From Diploptera punctata (lineage: Eukaryota > Arthropoda > Insecta > Blattodea > Blaberidae): 64,000 nucleotides of DNA. The notes under the pieces were generated by a model, which was not told the origin of the DNA, ran no database searches, and saw only the letters and a program-made list of their open reading frames with translations. This document shows positions 18,768 to 30,097 of this stretch, in pieces (position 1 is the stretch's first letter; each line of letters begins with the position of its first letter). The stretch is taken from the NCBI GenBank assembly GCA_030220185.1, contig JASPKZ010003421.1:434001-498000 (forward strand), written 5' to 3'. The position numbers and the translations under genes are program-made.

Positions 18768-20086
18768 TTTTATTCCATTTCAATCCATTAACTGAGTTTA
18801 ACTTCTCACCTTATAGGTACTTTTTGCGTGTCACACACCATCCGGGCTTTACAGTGATACGGATTTTAAAATATGGATCACATACATATTTTTTGAACAT
18901 ATAAGGGCAAACACGCACACACTATTTGAGTAACACTAAGAAATTAGGACTGGAAGTAAATATCAATAAAACTAAATATATGGTCACACGGGAGAAATAC
19001 ATTATATAATGGAAATGGACAGCTAATGACAAATGAGGGAAATTTTGAGGAAGTGGCTGAATTTAAATACCTAGGAACAGTAATCACAAATAGGAATGAG
19101 ATGCACAAAGAAATTAAACGTAGGCTCAATTCTGGAAATGCGTGCTATTAAGCATTGCATAGACTCTTGATGTCCCAACTCCTTCCAAAAAACGTTAAAC
19201 TGAAAATATATAAAACTCTTATTCTACCAGTTATATTATATGGGTGCGAAACATGGACTCTTACTTTAAGGGAGGAAAGGAGATTACAAGTATTTGAGAA
19301 TAAAGTACTTAGGAAAATTTTTGGACCAAAGAGAGATGAACAGACAGGTGAATGGAGAAGACTACATAACAATGAACTACATGGTCGTTATAGGAAGCCA
19401 GATATAATAAGAACAGTTAAGTCTCGTAGACTGCGATGGGCAGGACATGTTGCACCCATGGGGAATGAAAGACTTGCATGGAAGCTTCTTGTAGGAAAGC
19501 CAGAGGGAAAACGCCCAGTTGGTAGACCAAGAATGAGGTGGGAGAATAACTAACTATGATTTGAGGGAAGTAGATTATACAGGGAATGATTGGAAAGCAT
19601 TAGCTCAGGATAGGGATGTATGGAGAGCTTACGTCCGCGCGGCCATGAACCTACAGGTTCGATAGTGCCAGTGAGTAAGTAAGTACAAGGGATTTAGGGC
19701 CTCCCTGTTTGAGTAATCAGCTCAATTTGATGGCCTTCTCAGAGACAAAACAACACAACATTTAGACGAAACACACCATTCGTATATTGCGAATATGATG
19801 GCGACGACGATGATGATCAGTTTGATGGCCGGATTATATTCGGAGACTGTTTGGGTCTTAAAGTTTTGTGATATTTGTCTTAAAGGTGAGGTAAAACCAA
19901 TACTTGCCCAAAAATTGCCGGTTTTCTGGAGTTTTGACAATTTTAAGTGCAATTTTCGAAAATTTTGTTCATTTATAGGATTCCCCCAAAAAAAACAACA
20001 CCCTGGAAACTTGTGACAGGGAATCGGTTATGGGGCTTCTGGATACGAGTAAACGACGCTACCCAGAGATCATAACGGTGGGCCAT
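18768..20086 (-). mobile_element. SINE-1c copy split by LINE L-a
   Basis: The 3' part of the 1c body is at 18768-18905 (TCCATTAACTGAG, GTCACACACC, AATATGGATCACATACATAT). The remainder, with GGCCTCCCTGTTTGAGTAAT, a short GAT tract, the neck and a decayed head, is at 19686-20086. The intact order is visible in the copy at 28760-29175. The intervening 780 bp is an L-a LINE. The B box region is strongly mutated (GGGAATCGGTTATGG on the plus strand). Confidence 0.75.
18906..19685 (+). mobile_element. LINE L-a fragment inserted in a SINE
   Basis: Longest L-a copy. KKLGLEVNINKTKYMV at about 18937, EFKYLGTVITNRNEMHKEIK at about 19060, then RLLMSQLLPKNVKLKIYKTL, ILPVILYGCETWTLTLREER, GRPRMRWENN (frame to 19553) and, after one frameshift, YDLREVDYTGNDWKALAQDR. 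The 3' end is CCAGTGAGTAAGTAAGTA. Upstream catalytic motifs are missing. Confidence 0.88.
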
Positions 20087-21292
20087 TTTATTTTACTCCG
20101 ATAAAAGCCAGTGTTCTCTCATAAATTACATTCATGCGTTAGTCATTAATACATATAGGATACAAATGCATTTATTGTACAATGTTCTGTGGTAGGTAAA
20201 TATGTGCCATGTAATCATTTTGTTTATAAACTCACGACAAAGAACACTTGTTTATGTGCTAAGTCTCAGAAATGTGGGGAAGATGAGGTAGTAAGGATCA
20301 CAGAAGATCGGAAAGAATTAAAAAGAAAAACGGAAATAAATAAACAGAGGAGCATTTAATAAACGAGGAAAAGTAATATTAAATACGGTTTCAAAATGGA
20401 AACCGTCAAATTTGGCACAATTCCTAGGCGATGCCGAACTCTTGGAAAGATTCCCTCATGCTTTCAGCTGCTAATGGTACTTGAACAAATAATTCAAGAT
20501 CTTACTGAGCATCCACCAAAGTTTTCTTTTGTCCCCCCCCCGAAAAAATCGACTCTATATCACTTAACAGTTGATATAGTACTCTAATGATTGCGACATG
20601 TTCTCTTAGTCGTGGATTATACGGGCTGTTTGCTACAGGCATCTCCTGTCAAATTACTGAAGCCTTAGCGCGTAATGTGTTTTCGGACATGGGTTAATAA
20701 ATGGAATATGATTACATGTTACCAATGCCATAGAATATTGTAACATAATTTATTTACATTGTATAAGAACAGAACAACGTGTCCGTTAGTTCAGATGAAG
20801 AGACCTCAGGAATATGGAGATATATCTTCACTCATTCATTTAAAATCCGGTTTTTGGGATTTTTCCTGAGGAAAAAAAGCGACCAAAGCTAAGAAATAAC
20901 CAATATGCCTCTTTCTGGCATTGCAGTGATTAAAAATTACCTTTACCAGAAGTAAAAAAAAGTAAATTACTTTAAATTTATTGGACAATACTCCTCACAA
21001 TTGCAGCATGAAGATAGTTGTATGAACATACGTATAGAAACGCTTTATATTTTATTTTTGTCATCTTAAAATTCGTAACATGGTTTTTGCAAGTTTTCCA
21101 GAATTTTTATATTCCTTGTTCTGATATATTGTGTATTCTGTATACGAATTTCCTAAATATATATTGTGAACAATACAATGTAAACAGACTGTGAAAACAT
21201 ATATTGTACATTTAAAAAGCACGTCATGCAGGAAATGCGTAAATTAATCGGTTTTTTCAGTAAGTGGTCTGATCTTGCTGGTTTATAGAAAA

Positions 21293-21294
<2 letters not shown>
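20087..21294. other. unannotated AT-rich stretch
   Basis: An open frame at 20396-20587 (63 codons) shows no family motif and I do not call it a gene. Ends in a (TA)n tract. Confidence 0.55.

Positions 21295-21326
<32 letters not shown>
21295..21326. repeat. (TA)n microsatellite
   Basis: About 15 TA units directly before a SINE-4 copy. Confidence 0.95.
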
Positions 21327-21331
<5 letters not shown>

Positions 21332-21575
21332 CTGGGTTCGAGTCCCGGTGGGGTCAGGATTTTTAAACTGACCCAAACCTTCAGTCGGCACTATGGCCCT
21401 GGGGTCGACTCAGCCTCTAACTGAAATGAGCACCAGACGCTTGTTCTGGGGTAAAGGCGGCCGTCACGCAGGGCTGACAACCAGGCTGACATCAAGTGAC
21501 GATTGTCAAGAAAAAGTGGGAGCCTTAACCTCCTACTACCCCAAGGGCCTCCTGAGGCCTGTAGTGGGATTACTT
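21327..21575 (+). mobile_element. SINE-4 copy, head partly lost
   Basis: The B box GGGTTCGAGTCCC is at 21335-21347. The body includes CACTATGGCCCTGGGGTCGA, AAGGCGGCCGTCACGCAGGG and CCTCCTACTACCCCAAGGGC. The A-box half of the head is replaced by (TA)n. Related copies lie at 33132-33327 (minus) and, degraded, at 30013-30097 (minus). Confidence 0.8.
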
Positions 21576-21579
<4 letters not shown>

Positions 21580-21630
<51 letters not shown>

Positions 21631-21649
21631 CAGAGAGAGAGACAGAGAG

Positions 21650-21699
<50 letters not shown>
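21580..21699. repeat. (TA)n followed by (GA)n microsatellite
   Basis: TA units to about 21610, then about 45 GA units with occasional C. Open frames rich in IY and ER across it are artefacts. Confidence 0.95.
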
Positions 21700-21701
<2 letters not shown>

Positions 21702-21739
21702 TTATAAGGAAATGAAGATCAATGTTTACACTAAGAGTC

Positions 21740-21845
21740 CGAGTGGAGTAATTGGTGGCTCATTAACATATTATACAGTTAGAGTATCTGGTTCAAATCT
21801 CGGTTCAGACATTTATTTTTCTGTTCATGTCAAATATATTTTTTC
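21740..21845 (+). mobile_element. tRNA-like SINE head (SINE-5 type)
   Basis: GTCCGAGTGGAGTAATTGGT and a B box TGGTTCAAATCTCGG spaced as in a tRNA head, followed by an AT-rich segment with CATGTCAAATA. It lacks acceptor-stem pairing, so it is not a tRNA gene. Confidence 0.45.
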
Positions 21846-21901
21846 TTCTGTTAATTAATCTTTATTTTTAAGAAATTGTATTTATACAGATTCGTTGGGA
21901 G

Positions 21902-22078
21902 AAAAAATTGCGGTCGCTCTAGCGATTCTTAAATTTCTGTTTTTAGGTAAACTCTCCCACTTCCTAATTAATATTTCGCTGAATTTTGGAAAATACCTTT
22001 CTAATTTTATTTCAATGACATTGAACACTGGAAAATTGCGGCAGCTAGAGCAATTTTTAAATTTTTGTTTCAAGTTAA
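21902..22078. repeat. spaced direct repeat, about 47 bp twice
   Basis: AAAATTGCGGTCGCTCTAGC (from 21904) and AAAATTGCGGCAGCTAGAGC (from 22032) start two similar segments of about 47 bp, 128 bp apart, both continuing with a TTTAAATTT-type run and GTTTxxAGGTAA / CAAGTTAA. Function unknown. Confidence 0.5.
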
Positions 22079-22219
22079 CACCTTCTACTAATGGTCCGAG
22101 TTACCTGATTGATAAACTCGGTCTTACTTTCTTAATTGATTGCTATAAGCCGAGAATGGCTAAAAAATTGCCACCACTAGAGCGGATATGAAGCATAATT
22201 ATAATTAAATAAAGCACAC

Positions 22220-22235
22220 ACACACAGAGAGATGT

Positions 22236-22270
<35 letters not shown>
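22220..22270. repeat. (AC)/(TA)n microsatellite
   Basis: CACACACACAGAGAGA then about 15 TA units, ending near a second (TA) tract at 22416-22432. Confidence 0.9.
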
Positions 22271-22289
22271 GTATATGATATAAGAAAAA

Positions 22290-22415
22290 TAAATGCCTGA
22301 ATAGATTTAAAACTGAACCTCTGGGTTGGTACCCCAGCGTGCTATCTATTACACCAACATTTCTTATGTCATATTAAGCTTGCATTGCTCAATGTCAAAA
22401 CTTTAATCATAACAT
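22290..22415 (+). mobile_element. SINE-5 body with inverted tRNA-like head
   Basis: The body TTGCATTGCTCAATGTCAAA with a TTTAATCATAACAT tail matches 9250-9405. The head segment (22300-22362) is tRNA-like only on the minus strand (CAGAGGTTCAGTTTTAAATC), that is, opposite to the body. Confidence 0.5.
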
Positions 22416-22498
22416 CTATATATATATATATATCCTACTAGGCCTATTGTTATTTTCGGAGTACAGTAAATATAATCGATGATGATTTCTATTAAAAA

Positions 22499-23420
22499 CT
22501 AGCTGATACTCGGCGTGAGCTGCTACGCCTAAATAAATGAAAATTAATGTGCTTTTATGTTTAGTTGAATAAGTGAGAGGAAAAATAATTATAAATTTAT
22601 ACATTTTAGATACCCTGTGCTGATTACCCGGCGTTTCCCGGGAATCTACTTATTCCGATCTTTTTGACATAAATGAGCTGAAGTACGAAAATTAATGTGT
22701 TTTATATTTAGTTAAATAAGTAGGAGGAAAAATGTATACCGTAATTATTTTTTGATACCCCGTGCTGTTTACCTTGTCCGGGAATCTACTCATCCCGATC
22801 ATTCTTGGGATAATGAGCTGAAAGACCCAAATTAAAGACTAGTTGAATAAATAAAATGAAAAATAATTATAAATGTACATCGTAATTATTTTAAGATTCC
22901 TCGTGCTAATTACCCGGTGTTGCCCGGGTATCTACTTATCTCGATCTTCTTGGCATAAATGAGCTAAAAGACAAAATTCGTTATTGTGAGTTATCCGTAA
23001 AATAATACCCGCCATTTACTGTTATGCTTGCATAGGAATCTACGTACTTGTCGATCTTCTTGGCATCAATGAAAAACAAAAATGGTTATTGCGAGTTATC
23101 CGTAAGGGATAAACATATGCTGTCGCAATTTTTTTGTAGAGCTTTTTTGAGATATTAAATTCTGTGTACATTAATTTTGTATATTTGTTATGGTTTAGGC
23201 AGCGTAAGCCATTTAAGCGTCCAAAGAGCTCTTTTTTCATGTTTTCCACTACAAAGGGCGATTTTTAAGGGTATAGGAGTTGAGTATTACGACTCTCTTA
23301 TAGCCTATGTTCATCCCAGGAATCTCCTGAACATTTTGTAAAAAGCCCCATCACAATCGGATCAACGGTATGGCCGCGCATAAAGTACGAGCAAACAAAC
23401 ATTCATTTTTATACATTAGA
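22499..23420 (-). mobile_element. non-autonomous Helitron
   Basis: On the minus strand the element starts TCTAATGTATAAAAATGAAT at 23420 and ends in a hairpin-proximal CTAG at 22499, with host A and T at the two sides. TC at the 5' end, CTRR at the 3' end and insertion between A and T define Helitrons. The interior has several repeats of GCCAAGAAGATCG-type units, each followed by GGGTAATCAGCACGGGG-like text. There is no Rep/helicase coding. Confidence 0.85.
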
Positions 23421-23837
23421 TTTAAAAAAATCTTTTCAAGAGAACAACCTCCTTCGGAATTCGCTAATGAAGCTTTTCTGAACCTTTGTTCATATAACAC
23501 TATGTTTATGTGATCTAATTTATTTGAATGCAAAAGCAACATTTTAACTCTTTGTTACCGTTTACTTTCTTTTCATAAATTTTATTTTGTAGGCTAGTAT
23601 ATGTATTGTTGCATTGTATTTAAATGAATCCACGATCTGTCATGGAAATCTGAACTGTAATGTATGATATATTGAAATTGGTTGATATAAATTTAAGTAT
23701 ATCCAGCTTCACATATCTGGAACCATAGGTTAACAGTAATAACAATGTTAGCATTGAAATACAAAACGAGTAGTGAATTGGGTAAATGCATTAAGGAGGA
23801 GAGGGCCAGGGATTTGTGTGAATTCAACGTCCTAAAA
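23421..23837. other. unannotated stretch
   Basis: Nothing recognisable between the Helitron and the minisatellite. Confidence 0.55.
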
Positions 23838-23978
23838 ATTGGGCGTCAGTATGCAATGGGAAAAAGGAGTCGACATTGGGCGTTGATATGAAATGGGAAA
23901 ATAATCGACATTGGGCGTTGATATGAAATGAGATATAGGTTAGAGGGCGGCAATATGAAATGGAAAAGGGGAGTTAGG
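23838..23978. repeat. minisatellite, four units of 34-37 bp
   Basis: Each unit begins ATTGGGCGT or a variant, then TATGAAATGG. The units start at 23838, 23875, 23910 and about 23945. The second and third are nearly identical and the fourth is diverged. Confidence 0.75.
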
Positions 23979-24329
23979 TTTGGGACGAATATATTTCGGG
24001 AATATTACTAGCCCAAGAATGTCCAATTAGCAGACTCACCTTTTTTTGTTGTAATATCTCTCTTGATGATTTTCAGGCCATTCGTCACTCTCTTGATCAA
24101 TTCCTTCTGCAGTAGAGCTGTTAGGGTACTTCAGGGTTGGCAAACACTACTTATTTATATACTAATTGTAAAATGTAATATCTATTTAACACGGAATTTA
24201 ATTTAAGACGAATTAAATTTAAGACGAATTAAATTTACAAAACTTTCTTTGCTCATATATGTGTCCCTGCGTGTGGTAACACGAAAGAGAATAATCTCAA
24301 TTTATAACATTTAAAATAAAGAAAAAATT

Positions 24330-25012
24330 ATATTAAAACAGAATATATGGTAATCGGAGCAAATTCAGAAGACCTACAAATAAATGATATGATAATTAAA
24401 TGTGTTGAAGAATTTAAATATCTTGGATCTATAACAGATAAATCTGGTACTTGTGAAAAATATATTATTAACAGAGTAAATTGTGCAAGGAAGGCGATTA
24501 GATCCCTGAATGGTCTTTTATGGAATGGAAATATGACCAGAAAAAAAAGAGATTATACAGACAATCATAGAAAGTATACTTACATATGGATCAGAAAGCT
24601 GGACAATAAATGAAAGGATGCAGAAAAGAATCTTGGCGACAGAAATGGATGGATTACGGAGAAGTATGAGAATATCCAGGCTACAACATATTCGAAATAC
24701 ATATATTAGACAAGAAATGGATGCACAAGAAACTGTTATCGATAGGATAACAAAGAGAGCTCTACAATGGTATGGACATGTACAAGGATGTCGGAAAACC
24801 AGTGGCCTAAACAGGTGTTGGATTGGATGGTACCAGGCAGAAGGAAGAGGGGGAGAAGTAGAAGAGCATGGTATGAGGGAATATATGATGCCATGATGAA
24901 GAGGGGTATGGTAGATGGTCAATGGGAAAATAGGAATCTCAGGAAAGCAGGAATCGAGGGCAAACTGCTGTAAAGTGTAAAGCCTGTATTAAGTATTAAG
25001 TAAGTAAAATTA
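24330..25012 (+). mobile_element. LINE L-c fragment
   Basis: Plus strand: EFKYLGSITDKSGTCEKYII then RSLNGLLWNGNMTRK. After frameshifts come ITYGSESWTINERMQKRI, RRSMRISRLQHIRNTYIRQE, WYGHVQGC and PGRRKRGRSRRAWYEGIYDA. The 3' tail is CCTGTATTAAGTATTAAGTAAGTA. It gives the intact order needed to interpret the split copy at 13992-15250. Confidence 0.85.
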
Positions 25013-25902
25013 AGAAAAATAAAAATTATTTGCATGAAAATTGGAAGGGACGAGTGTTCAGAGATGTGGTCCTATATATTTGGGAAGGCAAAAATTATTC
25101 AGGAGAAGAAATAAAAAAAAATGGTCGGATTGGAAAGCCTTAATTGATCGACTGAAGCCAAAACAATTGAAATAAAGTTTATTGTATTGTGGGATATGAA
25201 GTGAAGCTTCTTGAATTTTGCGCGTGCCAGATCCTGGTATGGCTCTCAGTTTCTTGTAATACCAGCCCTCCTATCCCTCGCCCTTTTCTCTTGATCTCTC
25301 GTCGGATTTCCCGAGGGATTGGGATGTTTTGCACAGATTTATAGAGGTACGGTAGTCAATAGCGGGCGAATCCGTTGTCACGGCAACCCTAGAGAGAGCG
25401 AGACAGATAGAGTCCCTAATGAGTAATTACCTCCACAAAGCTACGTCTTTTTAAACTCAATTAGTATCCAAATAATATTGTCATTAAAACCTAACATGCT
25501 ATGCTATTAGAACCTGAGCTCCCCATTTTGTGCACGCGTTCAACCGTGTCCTTGCGGTGATTAAAATTGTGGAGAAGGGAGAACCAACGCCAGAGTTTCT
25601 CCATACCACAATCTTGTTACCCAGAGTTGATAAACAGGTATGGTCATCGGTCGTTTAGGAAAATAATTACAAACAATTGCTTTTTACACATTAAAATGGA
25701 AAGCGACCACCTTTGTGGCCAAGGGGTAACATTTGTTGGCTCTCAGGCGGACTATTAGAAGTATCAATATTTCAAATATTCATTGTACTAACAATTGAGG
25801 TTATGTGTTTCAAAATATTGATATAAATGCCTTTTTTATATTACTCTTCCTGAATTAAAATTGATTTTTTGTTTAAAAAAACTACATAGGCCAGGCCTAG
25901 AC
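25013..25902. other. unannotated stretch
   Basis: No family motif. A GC-richer part at 25200-25400 holds no open frame of note. Confidence 0.5.
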
Positions 25903-25965
25903 CTTTCACAACATGTTCCATGGTACAAATGGCATGCCGAAGATGGAACATGTACTGAAAGGCCT
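25903..25965. repeat. hairpin (inverted repeat) next to a LINE tail
   Basis: CTTTCACAACATGTTCCAT at the left pairs with ATGGAACATGTACTGAAAG at the right across a loop of about 20 nt (three mismatches). It lies just 3' of the L-a LINE tail at 25969. Confidence 0.6.
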
Positions 25966-25968
25966 ACA

Positions 25969-26450
25969 TACTTACTTACTTATTCACTGGCACTATCGAA
26001 CCCGTAGGTTCATGACCGCGCGGACATAAGCTCTCCATACATCCCTATCCTGAGCTAATGCTTTCCCATCATTCCCTGTATAATCTACTTCCCTCAAATC
26101 ATAGTTAATGTTGTTCTCACACCTCATTCTTGGTCTACCAATTGGGCGTTTTCCCTCTGGCTTTTCAACAAGAAGCTTCCATGCACGTCTTTCACTCCCC
26201 ATACGCGCAACATGTCCTGCCCATCGCAGTCTACGAGACTTAACTGTTTTTATTATATCTGGCTTCCTATAAAGACCATGTAGTTCATTGTTATGTAAGT
26301 CTTTTCCATTCACCTGTCTGTTCATCTCTCTTTGGTCCAACAATTTTCCTAAGAACTTTATTCTCAAAAACTCGTAATCTCATTTCCTCCCTTAAAGTAA
26401 GAGTCCATGTTTCGCACCCATATAATATAACTGGTAGAATAATAGGCCTA
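25969..26450 (-). mobile_element. LINE L-a fragment
   Basis: Minus strand: the KDLHNNELHGLYRKPDIIKT region, SRRLRWAGHVARMGSERRAW, GRPRMRCENNINYDL and ALAQDRDVWRAYVRAVMNL, preceded by a frameshifted LYGCETWTLTLREE. This copy shows the natural C-terminus RAVMNLRV. The 3' tail is GTAAGTAAGTATG on the minus strand. Confidence 0.88.
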
Positions 26451-26985
26451 CATGGTTTAACTAATTAACAATTTTTCTTAAAAATCCAATTTAAGTGAGG
26501 AAGACTGATATAAAAAGGTACCTGTATTCATTTTTTAAAATAAATACTAGAGAATAATTATAGCAAAATTTTTTAAGGATTATTTTAAACAGTTATTTTA
26601 TTGTTTCGTTTGTTATTTTACCAGTTTATAAACAGTACTCTATTAAATTAAAAATAAAGTATAAATTTATCCTCTTTAAAAACTAAAAAAAAAGAAAATA
26701 TTTTAAATAAATAACTACAATACAATTTTACTTGATAATAAACACGAGTTCCGGTACAATTGCCGGTGATGTTGAATTTCACTATTGAAGTTTTACAGGT
26801 TATCCAAAAATCAAAGCAAATGCCAGAACATTTTGGCCACAACTTCTTTGAAAATGATCGGCTTTGTAATTATTATCGATCCTGGTTATAAAGAGTTAAA
26901 TGCAGAGATCAGAGCTGTCTATTTTAAAAGCATATAATTACATCAACATTTATTGGTTACATTATTGAGATTATAATTTACCTGG
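26451..26985. other. unannotated AT-rich stretch
   Basis: No repeat family or frame recognised. Confidence 0.55.
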
Positions 26986-27310
26986 ACATTAACAAAGGCA
27001 GTTAGTAAACAAATAGAGGCTGCTGAAATGAAGATGTTGAGAGCAATAGCAGGATACCAAAAGACTGATAAAAAGAAAAACGAAGATGTAAGAACAGAGC
27101 TTAATATATTTAATCTCTGTGAAAGAATAAAATATTATCAAAATGCTTATCTTCAGCACGTATTACGAATGAATGAATAGCACATACCAAGAAGAATGTA
27201 TAATTATAAAGCAAAAGGGAGCAGAATGTTGGGAAGTCCATTGAAGAGATGGAAGGACCAATTCGACCTATAATGAGATCGGAACAGGTCATTGGGCTTA
27301 ATCCTTGTTG
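26986..27310 (+). mobile_element. LINE L-b fragment
   Basis: Plus strand: QIEAAEMKMLRAIAGYQKTD, KKKNEDVRTELNIFNLCERI, then stops and PRRMYNYKAKGSRMLGSPLK with RWKDQFDL. It ends in CTTAATCCTTGTTGTTGATG. Same subfamily as 17648-18240. Confidence 0.85.
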
Positions 27311-27551
27311 TTGATGATGGTGATACTTTATTGTACTTTAACTTACTTTTATATTCTTATTTGATTTATTTTAATTATGGTTTATATTTTAGAAAGTATA
27401 TTACAGTAATTTCAAAGAATTATATTAGCAGATAACTAAATCCAAGGGTAATGTTCAACCTAGAGATCCAAGGTGAGAGAGAATACCGAACTTCATGGCA
27501 ATAACGTACACAAATATAATAAGACAACTGTGTGTTATTCTTGATTATAAA

Positions 27552-28500
27552 TCTAATATATAAAATGTTTGTTTGTTTGTTGGTTTGTTTGTTTGTTCAT
27601 ACGTACTTTATGCGCAGCCATACCGTTGATCCGATTTTGATGGGGCTTTTTGCAAAATGTTCAGGAGATTCCTGGGATGAACATAGCCTATCAAGACAGT
27701 TGTGATACTCAAATACTATACGCTTAAAAATCGTCCTTTGAAGTGGAAAACGTGAAAAAAGTAGCTATTTGGACGCTGCCTAAACCATAACAAATGCACA
27801 AAATTAATGTGCACAGAATTGAATATCTCAAAAAGCTCTACAAAAAAGTCGGCGACAGCATATGTTTGTGTTACGGATAACTCACAATAACCATTTTTGT
27901 CATTCGTTGATGCCAAGAAGATCGAGAGAAGTACTGGTACATAGATTCCTGTGCAAGCATAGCAGCACGTGGCGGGTATTGTTTTATGGATAACTCACAA
28001 TAACGAATTTTGACTTTTAGCTCATTTATGCCAAGAAGATCGAGATAAGTAGATTCCCGGGCAACACCGGGTAATCAGTACGGGGAATCTCAAAATAATT
28101 ACGATATACATTTATATTTATTTTTCATTTTACTTATTCAACTTATCACAAGAAGTAAATTATGTTTTGTCTTCCAGCTCATTTATGTCAAGAAGATCGG
28201 GAAGAGTAGATTCCCGGACAGCGCCGGGTAAACAGCACGGGGTATCTAAAAATAATTACGATACAAATGTTTCCTCTCACTTATTTAACTAAACATAAAA
28301 CACATTCATTTTAGTATTTCAGCTCATTTATGTCAAGAAGATCGGGGTAAGTATACTCCCGGGCAACGCCAGGTAATCAGTACGGGTATCTAAAAAATAT
28401 AAATTTATAATTATTTTTCTTTTTACTTATTCAACTAAACATAAAAGCACATTAATTTTCATTTATTTAGGCGTAGCAGCGCACGCCGAGTATTAGCTAG
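27552..28500 (+). mobile_element. non-autonomous Helitron, full length
   Basis: It starts TCTAATATATAAAATGTTTG after host A and ends GCGCACGCCGAGTATTAGCTAG before host T. A (GTTT)n run follows the start. Interior: GCTGCCTAAACCATAACAAA, GATGCCAAGAAGATCG repeats and four GGGTAATCAGTACGGG-type blocks. The 3' hairpin is GGCGTAGCAGCGCACGCC. No coding. 949 bp; partners at 22499, 44216 and 53021. Confidence 0.88.
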
Positions 28501-28759
28501 TAGTAAGATAAATGTAAAACGATTATTTTATGCATAACAATTTTCAGAATTAGCAGTAAGGTAGTTCCGAAAATTTATTACCAGCCCTACTTAAAATTGG
28601 TTACATTATTGAGATTATTTATTATTTTGTTGTCAATGTGATTTTTTCCAGCATTGAATATTTAATTAATCATTTTAGAAAAGAAATATTTTCATGGCAT
28701 ATAATAACTAATATATTGATTAGGAGAATGAGTAAATACAACTATTTTTTTTCATTAAT

Positions 28760-29175
28760 ATTCCATTCCATTAACACAGTTTAGATACTTTTACGTGCCA
28801 CTTGATACACATGCCTTACAGTGGCATGATCTGCCGGGGGATTTTAAGTATGGATCAGATAAATAGTTTTTTTACCACAAAGGATATGAAGGGCCTCCCC
28901 AAATGAGTGATCAGCTCAATGTGTGAGGCTTGTCCGAGACAATATATGGCTTAAAATGAAGACAAAACACGAAATTCAAACACACATTCATACTAAACAT
29001 GGCGAATATGAAAATTATGCCAAGTTTATGTTCGGAGACCGTTTGAGCCTTAGTTTCCTGAAATTTATCTTACAGGTGAGGAAACCCCCCCCAAAATACC
29101 ATCATGCAGGAAACTTGTCCCCACCGGAGATCGAACCAGGCCTGCTGCGAGAGACAGCGACACTACCTCGAGACG
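28760..29175 (-). mobile_element. SINE-1c copy, head truncated
   Basis: 1c body (CCATTAACACAGTTTAGATA, AGTATGGATCAGATAAAT, GGGCCTCCCCAAATGAGTGA on the plus strand), then the neck and a B box on the minus strand (GGTTCGATCTCC). The head stops at CGAGACGAG, short of the usual end. Confidence 0.8.
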
Positions 29176-29644
29176 AGTTTTCTGTAAAACAGCTCAAACT
29201 GAACTATGAGTAAAGGGAAAAAGATCCATCTTTCGTTGTGCCGAATGATATTTGGGTCATGGTGACTTATCGCTTGATTTATCTGTGAGTAGAAGATTAA
29301 TTATTAAAATTTATTGGCTTGTAGAAATGGCATACAACAAACCATATTCGTCGAAATAAAAAACTGAAAAATCCTGCTACCGCAGGTGTGGCTAAACAAA
29401 TGAACACACATGTTCATAGAACGTGGTGTTTTCTCTTGGTACCAGCTCTAGCAATGTTAAGCTGCTCACTTTGATAAAATTAATATTGCTCTACAGTAAT
29501 TCAGTGCTTTACACACAGATCAATAGTTTCAGACTTGCTTCAGTACGATCAGGTGTATGACAAAGTAGACCATGCAGTAAATTTATCAATTCTCCAAAGT
29601 ATCAAATGTAACTGTTTAGCGATCCCTCTACAGGTATCTACAGT
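29176..29644. other. unannotated stretch
   Basis: No supported feature. Confidence 0.5.
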
Positions 29645-29655
29645 AGTGAATGATT

Positions 29656-29969
29656 GCATCCATCCACAGTAATGCCCTAGGGCAGGTCCTTCACTGCAAT
29701 CATAGCATTTTCATGATATGCTTGCAGCTTTACTAGGGAATTGTAGGTGTGGTAGCTTCCGTGGCTTTCCATACCGGCGAAGGATGTTGATGATGATGGT
29801 GATGATGGCCATATGATTTCGGAGACCGTTTGGGCCTTAAAGTTTTGTCTTACAGGTGAGGAAAAACCCCGATAAAAACCTCACCCAGAAAAACTGCCCC
29901 GACCGGGGATCGAACCCGGGCCCGCTGCGTGACAAGACAGCACGCTACCTCGAGACCACAGCGATGGAC
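29656..29969 (-). mobile_element. SINE-1a copy with exact duplication
   Basis: 1a body, GAT tract, neck and head with B box GGGTTCGATCCC (minus). Exact 11-bp duplication AGTGAATGATT at 29645-29655 and 29970-29980. Confidence 0.92.
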
Positions 29970-30012
29970 AGTGAATGATTAAGGATTCTAATAGTGAAAA
30001 CAATCGACTTGT

Positions 30013-30097
30013 ATGACGACCATCTTTACCCGAAGAACATGTTTGGTACTTATTTCAGTTGGAGGTTGAGTCGACCTCTATGCCAAGATGCCGCCAG
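30013..30097 (-). mobile_element. SINE-4 fragment, diverged
   Basis: On the plus strand TTTACCCGAAGAACATGTTT, GGTACTTATTTCAGTTGGAG and GTTGAGTCGACCTC follow the order of the SINE-4 body in antisense (compare 33250-33310). Confidence 0.6.

Noticed and set aside
20396..20587. 63-codon plus-strand frame
   Set aside because: No motif, contains a C homopolymer, and no supporting context.
21503..21715. Open frame ending in long IY and ER runs
   Set aside because: Produced by (TA)n and (GA)n microsatellites.
22499..23420. CRISPR-like array, because of regularly spaced similar blocks
   Set aside because: Blocks are long, diverged and inside an element with Helitron ends; the genome is eukaryotic.
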